64,000 bases of DNA from Streptomyces sp. CG 926 (GCF_003148825.1 NZ_QGGZ01000018.1:1-64000); one strand, 5' to 3'. Shown: positions 54,198 to 63,018, counted from the first letter of the stretch. Notes: a model not told the origin generated them from the sequence alone. Numbers and translations are program-made.

Positions 54198-55228
54198 CTG
54201 GCGGCTCCCGTCAGTTCGTGGTGCGGTGCAGGGGTCGTCGGTCCGGCCGCGGGCGGCCCGTCCGGCGCCGGGGCCGGGCCCGGTTCGGGTCGCCGGCCGC
54301 GTACGAGGTACAGCGCTGCGGCGGTCGTCGCGCCGAGGCCGAGCAGGCCGCCCCCGAGCAGGCCGACCCACCCCCAGGGGACGAGCCAGTGCGCTCCGGT
54401 GGCCGTGGCTCGGGCGCCGCCGGGGGCGGTCACGGTGAGGGTGACGCGGACCCGGTCGAGGGCCGGGGCGCCGGGCCAGGGCTCGGTGAGCTCCACCCGC
54501 CGGCCGGGGAGCAGTTCGATCGGCGGGGTGCGGCCGCGGGGCGGGTCGGACACCTCGCCGACGAGGGCCTCGGTGTGGATCCGCGGTTCGGGGGTGAGGG
54601 CCACGTTGCCGCGGTTGACGAGGGTGTAGGCGATGACGGCGGCCGCGCCCCGGCCCCGGACGGCGACGTCCTCGACCGTGAGGGCCGCCAGGGTGGGGCC
54701 GCCGACCCGCAGGTGGATCCGTACTCCGACGTCGTGGCCGCCCTCGGAGGCGATCACGGCGGCGGGGTGGTCGCCGGGCGGGGACCCGGGCGGCACGGTG
54801 AGGGTGAAGGGGACCACGGCGCGGGTGCGGGGCGGGACCTTCACGGTGGTGGCGGCTCCGAAGCTGATCCAGGAACCGGCCCCGGTGGCTCCGGTGGCCC
54901 CCTCGGTGTCGGCGGCTCCGGCGCCGGGCGTCGCCGGGCGGACCGCGAGGGCGCCGTCGGCCGTGTTGTAGGCGTCGGCCCCGCGCAGGGTGATGGTGCG
55001 CTCCCGGTCGGTGGTGTTGGCCAGGGCGAGGCGGTCCTCCAGCACGGTGCCGGGGGCGCCGGCGAGGTAGAAGTACGGGCGGGCGGTGGTCGCCGCCGCG
55101 CCGGCGGCGGGCTCGGCGGTCCAGCCCGGCTCGTCGGCGACCGCCGGGCGCGCCGGAGCCGCGTACAGCGTGGCGGCGGCGAGCAGGAGGACGACGGCGG
55201 CGCGCCTGAGGGTGTGGTGCACGGGCAT
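54194..55228 (-). CDS. DUF916/WxL-interacting-type exported membrane protein
   Basis: 344 residues. Signal peptide to about 31, then a beta domain of the WxL peptidoglycan-binding type (FYLAGAPGTVLEDRLALANTTDRERTITLRGADAYNTADG; WISFG; VPPRTRAVVPFTLTVPPGSPPGDHPAAVIAS), a second Ig-like domain and a C-terminal helix (about 275-298). In Firmicutes such proteins bind WxL surface proteins and the wall. No WxL-motif partner is seen here; the LPQTG and LAETG proteins may take that place. Confidence 0.82.
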   Translation of the reverse strand: MPVHHTLRRAAVVLLLAAATLYAAPARPAVADEPGWTAEPAAGAAATTARPYFYLAGAPGTVLEDRLALANTTDRERTITLRGADAYNTADGALAVRPATPGAGAADTEGATGATGAGSWISFGAATTVKVPPRTRAVVPFTLTVPPGSPPGDHPAAVIASEGGHDVGVRIHLRVGGPTLAALTVEDVAVRGRGAAAVIAYTLVNRGNVALTPEPRIHTEALVGEVSDPPRGRTPPIELLPGRRVELTEPWPGAPALDRVRVTLTVTAPGGARATATGAHWLVPWGWVGLLGGGLLGLGATTAAALYLVRGRRPEPGPAPAPDGPPAAGPTTPAPHHELTGAAR

Positions 55229-55244
55229 GACCGGGGTGCTCCGT

Positions 55245-55934
55245 TCAGGACCGGGCCCGCTGCCCGCGCCGGGTCAGCCAGAGCACGCCGGCCGCGCCGG
55301 CGAGCAGCACCGTGCCGCCGAGGGTGCCGAGGGCCAGGGCGGAGTCGGCGGGCCCGGTCTGCGGAAGGGTGTCGCCGGTGGTGTCGGTGGTCTCGGCGCC
55401 TGGCTGCGCGTTTCCGCCGCCACCGGGCGCCGTGACGTCCAGTTCGAGCGAGGGTCCCGGGCTGTTGCCGGGGGTGCAGGTGGTCGTGGTGCCCATCGCC
55501 TTGATGGTGAGCACGCCGGCGGTGAAGGTCACCTTGCCGCTCTTCTTGGGCGTGTAGGTGCCCGAGAGGTCGGTGATCTTGATGGGGGTGTCCGGGGGCA
55601 CGGCTTCGGGGTTGGACGGCCCCGAGACCGGTACGGACACCTTCTCGGCGCCGCCGACGAGGATGACGGCGCTGGGGCTCATGGCGCCCTTGCCGAGCTC
55701 GATGGGGCTGGACGAGACGCCCTTCTGGAAGGACATCGTCAGCTTGTACCCGTCCCCCTCCTTGACGGACTTGATGTCGATGGGCGACACCGCCGACTTG
55801 TCCCCGATCGGGGTCTTGCAGTCGTAGGCGACGTCGACGACGGCGGCATGGGCCGCGGGGGCGGTGAACAGCACCGCCGATCCGGCCAGCGCGGAGGCCA
55901 GCGCGAGCGCGGTGGAGCGTTTGCGGTCGGACAC
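55245..55934 (-). CDS. Secreted surface protein with LPQTG sorting signal
   Basis: 229 residues. Signal peptide (to AAHAAVV, about 31), one beta module similar to those of the LAETG protein (YDCKTPIGDKSAVSPIDIKSV; SGTYTPKKSGKVTFTAG) and a wall-sorting tail: LPQTG, hydrophobic helix, RRGQRARS. First gene of the four-gene operon, GTG start at 55934. Function unknown; probably anchored to peptidoglycan by a sortase encoded elsewhere. Confidence 0.85.
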   Translation of the reverse strand: MSDRKRSTALALASALAGSAVLFTAPAAHAAVVDVAYDCKTPIGDKSAVSPIDIKSVKEGDGYKLTMSFQKGVSSSPIELGKGAMSPSAVILVGGAEKVSVPVSGPSNPEAVPPDTPIKITDLSGTYTPKKSGKVTFTAGVLTIKAMGTTTTCTPGNSPGPSLELDVTAPGGGGNAQPGAETTDTTGDTLPQTGPADSALALGTLGGTVLLAGAAGVLWLTRRGQRARS

Positions 55935-56047
55935 CTTCGTCTTCCCCTCGGGCCACAGAAAACTGACGACACATCAGATCGGTGGCTCAAGGTACGCCCG
56001 GGCCCTTACGGAGGGAAGACAAAGGACAACCCGGGATCGACAGTTCG

Positions 56048-57226
56048 TCAGTAGGCGCGCCGGCCCCGCTGCCAGACGCCGGAAACGAGCGGCACGCCCG
56101 GTCGGTAGGCGAGGTGGACATGGCTCGGGGCGTCCAGCAGGGCCAGGTCGGCGCGGGCCCCGGGAGCCAGGAGGCCGATGTCGTCGCGACGCAGGGCGCG
56201 GGCCCCGCCCGCGGTGGCCGACCAGAGCGCCTCGTCGGGGGTCATCCGCATGTCGCGGACGGCGAGCGCGATGCAGAAGGGCATCGAACTCGTGTAGGAG
56301 GAGCCGGGGTTGCAGTCCGTGGACAGGGCGACGGTGGCGCCCGCGTCGATCAGGCGCCGGGCGTCGGGCCACTGGGCGCGCGTGGAGAACTCGGCGCCGG
56401 GCAGCAGGGTGGCGACGGTGGTGTCGGCGGCCTGCACGAGGGCGTCGACGTCGGCGTCGGTCAGGTGGGTGCAGTGGTCGGCGGAGGCCGCTTCGAGCTC
56501 GACGGCGAGCTGGACGCCGGGCCCGTAGGACAGCTGGTTGGCGTGGACGCGCGGGATCAGCCCGGCGGCGGCGCCGGCGGTGAGGATCGCGCGGGCCTGG
56601 TCGCCGTCGAAGGCGCCCTTCTCGCAGAAGACGTCCACCCAGCGGGCGTACGGGGCGCAGGCCTCCAGCATCTCGCCGGTGACGAGGTCGACGTAGCCGG
56701 CCGGGTCCTCGGCGAAGTCCGGGGAGACGATGTGCGCGCCGAGGTAGGTGACCTCCTCGGTGTGCGCGGCGGCGATGCGCAGGGCGCGGGCCTCGTCGGC
56801 GACGGTGAGGCCGTAGCCGGACTTGGTCTCGAAGGTGGTGGTGCCCTGGCGGCGGGCCTCGTCGAGGTGGCGGACGAGGCCCGCCTCCAGCTCGGCGTCG
56901 GTGGCGGCGCGGGTGGCGGCGACGGTGGTGCGGATGCCGCCGGCGGAGTAGGCGCGGCCCGACATGCGGGCGTTGAACTCCTGGGTGCGGTCGCCGGCGA
57001 AGACGAGGTGGCTGTGGCTGTCGACGAAGCCGGGGATGACGGCACGGCCGTCCGCGTCGAAGCGCTCGTCCGTGGCCGGGAGCTGTGCGGCGGGGCCGAC
57101 CCAGGCGATCTTGTCGCCGTCGATGACGACCGCCGCGTTCTCGATCAGGCCGAGGGGGGAGCCGTCGCCGACGGACGGGTCGTTGGTGACGAGGCTGCCG
57201 ATGTTGGTGATGGCGGTGGTGGTCAT
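56048..57226 (-). CDS. hutI: Imidazolonepropionase
   Basis: 392 residues, amidohydrolase superfamily. Metal site VDSHSHLVFAGDR (H-x-H), TFETKSGYGL, VHANQLSYG (His), DHCTHL and the final STDCNPG Asp. Opens imidazolone propionate to N-formimino-L-glutamate, the third step of histidine breakdown. Last gene of the hut operon, separated from hutF by a 119-bp gap holding repeat copy D. Confidence 0.95.
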   Translation of the reverse strand: MTTTAITNIGSLVTNDPSVGDGSPLGLIENAAVVIDGDKIAWVGPAAQLPATDERFDADGRAVIPGFVDSHSHLVFAGDRTQEFNARMSGRAYSAGGIRTTVAATRAATDAELEAGLVRHLDEARRQGTTTFETKSGYGLTVADEARALRIAAAHTEEVTYLGAHIVSPDFAEDPAGYVDLVTGEMLEACAPYARWVDVFCEKGAFDGDQARAILTAGAAAGLIPRVHANQLSYGPGVQLAVELEAASADHCTHLTDADVDALVQAADTTVATLLPGAEFSTRAQWPDARRLIDAGATVALSTDCNPGSSYTSSMPFCIALAVRDMRMTPDEALWSATAGGARALRRDDIGLLAPGARADLALLDAPSHVHLAYRPGVPLVSGVWQRGRRAY

Positions 57227-57257
57227 GGGGTTCCTCTCGGAGCACCGGGCTCTGCCC

Positions 57258-57323
57258 GGACCCGGTCCTCAAACGCCGGACGGGCTGAAGTACAGCCCCG
57301 CCGGCGTTTGAGGCGCGGGGTCC
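57258..57323. repeat. Dispersed GC palindromic repeat pair, copy D
   Basis: Two inverted copies of the repeat: GGACCCGG...CAAACGCCGGACGGGCTG (57258-57287) and CAGCCCCGCCGGCG-TTTGAGGCGCGGGGTCC (57293-57323). They form a large hairpin inside the hutF-hutI gap, where it could reduce read-through or protect mRNA. Confidence 0.75.
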
Positions 57324-57345
57324 GAGGCGGAGCCCCGGCAAGCGG

Positions 57346-58686
57346 TCAGGCGCGGAGGGCGGCGATGGATTCGGCGAGGGCGGACGGGACGTCCTCGACG
57401 AGGGTGTGGGCGCCGTCGCGGACCACGTGGCGGCCGCCGACCACGGTGTGGCGGACGTCCGAGGCGGTGGCCGCGAAGACGGCCGTCTCGGCCCCCAGCC
57501 GCGCCGGCGGACCCGCCGTACGTACGGAGTCCAGCGCGATCGTGGTGAAGTCCGCGAGCGCGCCCACCTCCAGGCGGCCCGCGTCCGGGAGTCCGAGGGC
57601 GGCGTGGCCGTCCTCGGTGGCGGCGGTGAGCAGGGCGTTCGCCGTCCAGTGGCCCCGGGTGCGGCTGCGCAGGCGCTCGTTCAGCTCCATCGCGCGGGCC
57701 TCTTCGAGCAGGTCGATCACGGCGTGGCTGTCACTGCCCAGGGACAGCGGGCTGCCCGCGTGCTGGAGCCGGGTCGCCGGGCCGATGCCGTCCGCGAGGT
57801 CGCGTTCGGTGGTAGGGCACATGCAGGTGCCGGTGGTGGTCCCGCCGAGGAGGGCGACGTCCGTGTCGGTGAGGTGCGTGTTGTGGACGCCGGTGGTGCG
57901 CGGGCCGAGCACGCCGTGGTCGGCCAGCAGCTGGGTGGGCGTACGTCCGTGGGCGGCCAGGCAGGCGTCGTTCTCGGCGGTCTGCTCCGAGAGGTGGACG
58001 TGCAGGGGCGCCCGGCGCTCGTCGGCCCAGCCGGCCACGGTGGCCAGTTCGGCGGCCGGCACGGCGCGGACCGAGTGGATCGCCGCGCCGATCAGGGCGT
58101 GCTCACGGGGCCTCAGCGCACTCGCGCGCTCGGCCCAGGCCTCGGCGGTGCCGTCGGAGAAGCGCAGCTGGTGGCTGTTGGGCGCCTCGCCGAAGCCGGC
58201 CGAGAGGTAGGCCGTGTCCAGCAGGGTGATCCGGATGCCGGCCGCGGCGGCGGCCTCGATCAGGGCCTCGCCCATGGCGTTCGGGTCGGCGTACCGGGCG
58301 CCGCCGGGCGCGTGGTGGACGTAGTGGAACTCGCCGACGTTGGTGATGCCGGCCAGCGCCATCTCGGCGTAGACGGCGCGGGCGAGCGCGAAGTAGCTCT
58401 CGGGGGTGAGGTTCTGGGCGACCTTGTACATCTGGTCGCGCCAGGTCCAGAAGGTGCCCGAGCCGACCTGGACGGTGCCCCGCAGGGCCCGGTGGAAGGC
58501 ATGGCTGTGCGCGTTGGCCAGGCCCGGGACCGTCAGGCCGCGCAGCACCTCGGCGCCGGGCGGCGGGGTCTCCACCCCGGTGCGCAGGGCGCCGATCCGG
58601 CCCTCCGCGGTGACCTCCAGGGCGACGCCCGGCTCGACGTGGGTGCCGAGCCAGGCGTGCTCCAGCCAGTACGTCTTCAGCGGCAT
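57346..58686 (-). CDS. hutF: Formimidoylglutamate deiminase
   Basis: 446 residues, amidohydrolase superfamily: VPGLANAHSHAFHRALRG (H-x-H), HVHLSEQ (His), NTHLTD and LGSDSHAVIDLLEE (Asp). Deaminates N-formimino-L-glutamate to N-formyl-L-glutamate. Its ATG overlaps the end of the upstream M20 gene by 10 bp. The presence of HutF rather than HutG/formiminotransferase sets the route to formylglutamate. Confidence 0.92.
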   Translation of the reverse strand: MPLKTYWLEHAWLGTHVEPGVALEVTAEGRIGALRTGVETPPPGAEVLRGLTVPGLANAHSHAFHRALRGTVQVGSGTFWTWRDQMYKVAQNLTPESYFALARAVYAEMALAGITNVGEFHYVHHAPGGARYADPNAMGEALIEAAAAAGIRITLLDTAYLSAGFGEAPNSHQLRFSDGTAEAWAERASALRPREHALIGAAIHSVRAVPAAELATVAGWADERRAPLHVHLSEQTAENDACLAAHGRTPTQLLADHGVLGPRTTGVHNTHLTDTDVALLGGTTTGTCMCPTTERDLADGIGPATRLQHAGSPLSLGSDSHAVIDLLEEARAMELNERLRSRTRGHWTANALLTAATEDGHAALGLPDAGRLEVGALADFTTIALDSVRTAGPPARLGAETAVFAATASDVRHTVVGGRHVVRDGAHTLVEDVPSALAESIAALRA

Positions 58687-59882
58687 GCCAGGCCTTCCAG
58701 TACGTCGGCGAGGGCGAGGACGCCCGCCACGCAGTCGTCCTCGGCGGCGAACTCCCGCGGGGAGTGGGAGACGCCGGTCGGGTTCCGTACGAACAGCATG
58801 GCGGTCGGGACGGTCGCCGAGAGGATCCCGGCGTCGTGTCCCGCGCCGGTGCCGAGGACGGGGACCGAACCGCCCAGGATCCGGTTCATCTCGTCGCGCA
58901 GGGCGTGCTCGAACTCGACGACCGGGGTGAAGGACTCCCGGACGATGCCGAGGTCGATGCCGTCCTGGTCGGCGCGCTCGCGGGCGGCCTTCTCGATGGC
59001 CGTGACGACCGTGTCGAGGGTGGCCTGGTCGGCGGCCCGGGAGTCGAGCCAGCCGCGCACGAGCGAGGGGATGGCGTTGACCCCGTTGGGCTCGACGGAG
59101 ATCTTCCCGAAGGTGGCGACGGCCCCGGCGAGGGCCGCCTCGCTGCGGGCGGCCAGCACGGTCGCCGCGTAGGTGAGCATCGGGTCGCGGCGGTCGACCA
59201 GCCGGGTGGTGCCGGCGTGGTTGGCCTCGCCGCGGAAGTCGAACCGCCAACGGCCGTGCGGCCAGATCGCGGAGGCGATGCCGACCCGGTCCCCGGACAG
59301 GTCCAGGGCCCGGCCCTGTTCCACGTGCAGCTCGACGAAGGCGCCGACGCGGCCCAGGCGTTCGGGGTCGGCCCCGATGGTCTCGGGGTCGTATCCGGCG
59401 GCCTCCATGGCCTGGGGCAGGGAGATGCCCTCGGCGTCGCGCAGCTCGTACGCCTTCTCCTTGGTCAGCTGCCCGGCGGCGAGCCGGGAGCCGACGCAGG
59501 CGAGCCCGAAGCGGGCACCTTCCTCGTCGCCGAAGTTGGTGATGGCCAACGGCCGGGAGAACTCCGCGCCTCTCCTGCGGAGTTCGTCCAGGGCCGCGAA
59601 GGAGGACACCACCCCGAGGGGGCCGTCGAAGGCCCCGCCGTCGGGGACGGAGTCCAGGTGCGAGCCGGTGACCACGGCGTCCCCCGCGAGGGGGTCGCCG
59701 AGCCAGGCCCACTGGTTGCCGTTGCGGTCGGTCTCGTACGTCAGCCCGCGCGCCTCGGCCTGCTCCTGGAACCAGGTCCGGCAGTCGGCGTCGGCCCCGC
59801 TCCAGGCGTACCGGCGGTACCCGCCGGTGCCGGCGTCGCGGCCGATGGGCGCGAGCTCGGCCCACATCTCGTGGAAGGTCAC
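58677..59882 (-). CDS. M20 amidohydrolase (allantoate/N-carbamoyl amino acid hydrolase type) in hut operon
   Basis: 401 residues. The dinuclear metal site is intact: VTGSHLDSVPDGGAFDGPLG (His, Asp), GDEEGARFG (Glu-Glu), ELHVEQG and a late His in FEHALRDEM region. Similar proteins are called allantoate amidohydrolase, but there is no purine-ring gene here. Between hutU and hutF, hydrolysis of N-formyl-L-glutamate (the job of HutG elsewhere) is more plausible; this is inference. GTG overlaps the hutU stop (59879-59882). Confidence 0.85.
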   Translation of the reverse strand: MTFHEMWAELAPIGRDAGTGGYRRYAWSGADADCRTWFQEQAEARGLTYETDRNGNQWAWLGDPLAGDAVVTGSHLDSVPDGGAFDGPLGVVSSFAALDELRRRGAEFSRPLAITNFGDEEGARFGLACVGSRLAAGQLTKEKAYELRDAEGISLPQAMEAAGYDPETIGADPERLGRVGAFVELHVEQGRALDLSGDRVGIASAIWPHGRWRFDFRGEANHAGTTRLVDRRDPMLTYAATVLAARSEAALAGAVATFGKISVEPNGVNAIPSLVRGWLDSRAADQATLDTVVTAIEKAARERADQDGIDLGIVRESFTPVVEFEHALRDEMNRILGGSVPVLGTGAGHDAGILSATVPTAMLFVRNPTGVSHSPREFAAEDDCVAGVLALADVLEGLACR

Positions 59883-61543
59883 GCGTCGTCGCCCTCACGC
59901 ATGGGGACGCGGACGCCGCGCTCGTCGGCGACCGACTCGGCGATGTCGTAGCCGGCGTCGACGTGGCGGATGACGCCCATGCCCGGGTCGTTGGTGAGGA
60001 CGCGGCGGATCTTCTCGCCCGCGAGCTTGGTGCCGTCGGCGACGGTGACCTGGCCCGCGTGGATCGAGCGGCCCATGCCGACGCCGCCGCCGTGGTGGAT
60101 GGAGACCCAGGAGGCGCCGGAGGCCACGTTGACCATGGCGTTGAGCAGCGGCCAGTCGGCGATCGCGTCGGAGCCGTCGAGCATGGCCTCGGTCTCGCGG
60201 TACGGGGAGGCCACCGAGCCGCAGTCGAGGTGGTCGCGGCCGATCACCAGCGGGGCGGCGAGGGTGCCGTCGGCCACCATCTCGTTGAAGCGCTCGCCGG
60301 CCTTGTCGCGCTCGCCGTAGCCGAGCCAGCAGATGCGGGCGGGCAGGCCCTGGAAGTGGACGCGCTCGCCGGCCATCTTGATCCAGCGGTGCAGGGACTC
60401 GTTCTCGGGGAAGAGTTCCAGCATGGCCTTGTCGGTCTTGTGGATGTCCGAGGCCTCGCCGGACAGGGCGGCCCAGCGGAAGGGGCCCTTGCCCTCGCAG
60501 AACAGCGGGCGGATGTAGGCCGGGACGAAGCCGGGGAAGGCGAAGGCGCGGTCGTAGCCGGCCAGCTGGGCCTCGCCGCGGATGGAGTTGCCGTAGTCGA
60601 AGACCTCGGCGCCGGCGTCCATGAAGCCGACCATGGCCTCGACGTGCTTGGCCATGGACTCGCGGGCGCGGGTGGTGAAGCCGGCCGGGTCCTTGGCGGC
60701 GTAGGAGGCCATGTCGTCGAAGTCGACGCCGACCGGCAGGTACGCGAGCGGGTCGTGGGCCGAGGTCTGGTCGGTCACGATGTCGATGGGCGCGCCCTCG
60801 GCCAGCATCTGCGGGAGCAGCTCGGCGGCGTTGCCGAGGAGACCGATGGAGAGCGGCTTGCGGGCGTCGCGGGCCTCGACGGCGAGCTGGAGGGCGTGGC
60901 GGAGGTTGTCGGCCTTGACGTCCAGGTAGCGGTGCTCGATGCGGCGGTCGATGGCGCGCGGGTCGACGTCGATGCAGATCGCGACGCCGTCGTTCATCGT
61001 CACGGCCAGCGGCTGGGCGCCGCCCATGCCGCCGAGGCCGGCGGTGAGGGTGATGGTGCCGGCGAGGGTCCCGTCGAACTTCTTCGCGGCGACGGCGGCG
61101 AAGGTCTCGTAGGTGCCCTGGAGGATGCCCTGGGTGCCGATGTAGATCCAGGACCCGGCGGTCATCTGGCCGTACATGGTCAGGCCCAGGTGCTCCAGCC
61201 GGCGGAACTCCTCCCAGTTGGCCCAGTCGCCCACCAGGTTGGAGTTGGCGAGCAGGACGCGCGGCGCCCACTCGTGGGTCTGCATCACGCCGACCGGGCG
61301 GCCGGACTGGACGAGCATCGTCTCGTCCTGCTTGAGGGTCTGGAGGGTGCGGACCATGGCGTCGTACGAGCGCCAGTCGCGCGCGGCCTTGCCGGTGCCG
61401 CCGTAGACGACCAGCTTGTCGGGGTGCTCGGCGACCTCGGGGTCGAGGTTGTTCTGCAGCATCCGCAGGGCGGCCTCCTGCTGCCATCCCAGGGTGCTGA
61501 GCTCGGTGCCTCGCGCGGCACGTACGGGGCGGGGTCCTGACAT
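59879..61543 (-). CDS. hutU: Urocanate hydratase
   Basis: 554 residues, full length, NAD-dependent. N-terminus QQEAALRMLQNNLDPEVAEHPDKLVVYGGTGKAARDW, the NAD fold around TAGLGGMGGAQPLAVTMN, conserved YGNSIRGEAQLAG, and the C-terminal SGASWVSIHHGGGVGMGRSIHAGQV. Converts urocanate to imidazolonepropionate. First gene of the hut operon; the ATG at 61543 fits the family start. The upstream gap contains a long palindrome (61561-61610), probably its operator. Confidence 0.96.
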   Translation of the reverse strand: MSGPRPVRAARGTELSTLGWQQEAALRMLQNNLDPEVAEHPDKLVVYGGTGKAARDWRSYDAMVRTLQTLKQDETMLVQSGRPVGVMQTHEWAPRVLLANSNLVGDWANWEEFRRLEHLGLTMYGQMTAGSWIYIGTQGILQGTYETFAAVAAKKFDGTLAGTITLTAGLGGMGGAQPLAVTMNDGVAICIDVDPRAIDRRIEHRYLDVKADNLRHALQLAVEARDARKPLSIGLLGNAAELLPQMLAEGAPIDIVTDQTSAHDPLAYLPVGVDFDDMASYAAKDPAGFTTRARESMAKHVEAMVGFMDAGAEVFDYGNSIRGEAQLAGYDRAFAFPGFVPAYIRPLFCEGKGPFRWAALSGEASDIHKTDKAMLELFPENESLHRWIKMAGERVHFQGLPARICWLGYGERDKAGERFNEMVADGTLAAPLVIGRDHLDCGSVASPYRETEAMLDGSDAIADWPLLNAMVNVASGASWVSIHHGGGVGMGRSIHAGQVTVADGTKLAGEKIRRVLTNDPGMGVIRHVDAGYDIAESVADERGVRVPMREGDDA

Positions 61544-61560
61544 GGCGGTGCCTCCTCCGA

Positions 61561-61610
61561 TGTTGGTCAATCTATTCACATCCTCGCGCCCTGAATAGAT
61601 TCAGTCAACA
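61561..61610. promoter_or_regulatory. Large palindromic operator between hutU and the DAP-decarboxylase-like gene
   Basis: Left arm TGTTG-G-TCAATCTATTCA (61561-61578); right arm TGAATAGATTCAGTCAACA (61592-61610). The inner 10 bp (61569-61578, 61592-61601) pair perfectly, as do the outer TGTTG/CAACA. Each arm carries a TATTCA and, 17 bp away on the other arm, TAGATT, so a -35/-10 pair can be drawn in both directions across the same palindrome. A regulator bound here would control both divergent genes. Confidence 0.65.
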
Positions 61611-61638
61611 GCTGCGGTCGGCCCCGTCGGATGATGGG

Positions 61639-63018
61639 ATGGCCGACATGGCCGCAAACAGCGAGGTCGAGGGTGCCGCCCGGAGCGCCGCAGGGCGCCG
61701 GGATCTGGCCGTACGGGCCGCCGTCGCGCAGGGTCTCGTGGGCGGGGGCGACGACACGGAGCCCTTGGTGTGCCTGCTGGACGTCGCCGGCATCCGGGCC
61801 TCCGCCGCCGCCCTGACCGGCGCCTTCGCGGCCGCCCTCGCACCCGGCACCCCCGTCCTGCACGCCTTCGCCGTCAAGGCCGCCCCGCTCGTCCCGGTCC
61901 TGCGGCTGCTCGCCGACGCCGGGCTCGGCTGCGAGGTGGCGAGCCCCGGGGAGCTGGCGCTGGCCAGGGCGGCCGGGGTGCCCGCCGACCGGACCGTCCT
62001 GGACTCCCCCGCCAAGACGCCGGCCGAGCTGCTCGAGGCCCTGGCCCTGGGCATCGCCGTCAACGCCGACAACCCGCAGGAGCTGGCCCGCCTCGACGAG
62101 CTCGTCGGCCGGGCGGCCGCGCCCCCCGCCGCCCCGATCGGCGTACGGATCAACCCGCAGACCGGCGCCGGAGCCATCGACGCCCTGTCCACGGCCACCG
62201 CGACCTCGAAGTTCGGGATCGCCCTGCGCGACCCCGAGGCGCGCGCCTGGCTGCTGCGGGCCTACGCGGACCGACCGTGGCTCACCCGTCTGCACATCCA
62301 CTCGGGCTCCCAGGGCGTACCCCTGACCCTGATCGCGGAAGGCGTACGGGACCTGCACGCGCTCGCCGAGGAGATCAACGCGGCGGTCGGGCGACGCCAG
62401 GTCGACACCCTCGACATCGGCGGCGGCCTGCCGGTGAACTTCGCCTCGGACGAGCCGACCCCGACGTTCGCCCAGTACGTGGCCGCCCTGCGCGAGGCGG
62501 TCCCCACCCTCTTCGACGGCTCGTACGGCCTGGTCACGGAGTTCGGCCGGGCCCTGCTGGCCAAGCACGGCCTGGTGCTGGCCCGCGTCGAGTACACCAA
62601 GACCACCGGCTCCCGGCCGATCGCGCTCACCCACGCCGGGGTCCAGGTGGCGACCCGCACCGCGTACGCCCCGGCCGCCTGGCCGGTGCGGATCCTGCCC
62701 TACGACGCGAAGGGCGCCCCGAAGACCGGGGACCCGGTGGCCCAGGACGTCGCGGGCCCGGCCTGCTTCGCGGGGGACCTGCTGGCCACCGCCCGCGAGC
62801 TGCCGCGGCTCGCCCCCGGCGACCTGATCGGCGTCCCGGACACCGGGGCGTACTTCTTCACGGCCCACTACGGCTACAACAGCCTGCCGCGCCCGGCGGT
62901 CCACGGCTTCGCGGTGGACCGGGACGGCCGGGTCCGCTTCAGCCTCGCCAGGCCGGCGCAGGACGTCGCGGCCATCGTCGCGGAAGCGGGCGGCGACCTG
63001 CGCGACGCCCTGCTGTGA
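61639..63018 (+). CDS. Diaminopimelate decarboxylase-like (fold type III PLP) enzyme
   Basis: 459 residues. PLP Lys in HAFAVKAAP (about residue 79), pyridoxal-phosphate loops HIHSGSQG and DIGGGLPVNF, the substrate/Cys loop GPACFAGDLL and the final DTGAYFFTAHYGYNS. Family: DAP/ornithine/arginine-type decarboxylases. The C-terminal half is shifted from typical LysA, and it lies opposite hutU, so the substrate may be a different amino acid. ATG 61639 or 61648. Confidence 0.82.
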   Translation: MADMAANSEVEGAARSAAGRRDLAVRAAVAQGLVGGGDDTEPLVCLLDVAGIRASAAALTGAFAAALAPGTPVLHAFAVKAAPLVPVLRLLADAGLGCEVASPGELALARAAGVPADRTVLDSPAKTPAELLEALALGIAVNADNPQELARLDELVGRAAAPPAAPIGVRINPQTGAGAIDALSTATATSKFGIALRDPEARAWLLRAYADRPWLTRLHIHSGSQGVPLTLIAEGVRDLHALAEEINAAVGRRQVDTLDIGGGLPVNFASDEPTPTFAQYVAALREAVPTLFDGSYGLVTEFGRALLAKHGLVLARVEYTKTTGSRPIALTHAGVQVATRTAYAPAAWPVRILPYDAKGAPKTGDPVAQDVAGPACFAGDLLATARELPRLAPGDLIGVPDTGAYFFTAHYGYNSLPRPAVHGFAVDRDGRVRFSLARPAQDVAAIVAEAGGDLRDALL

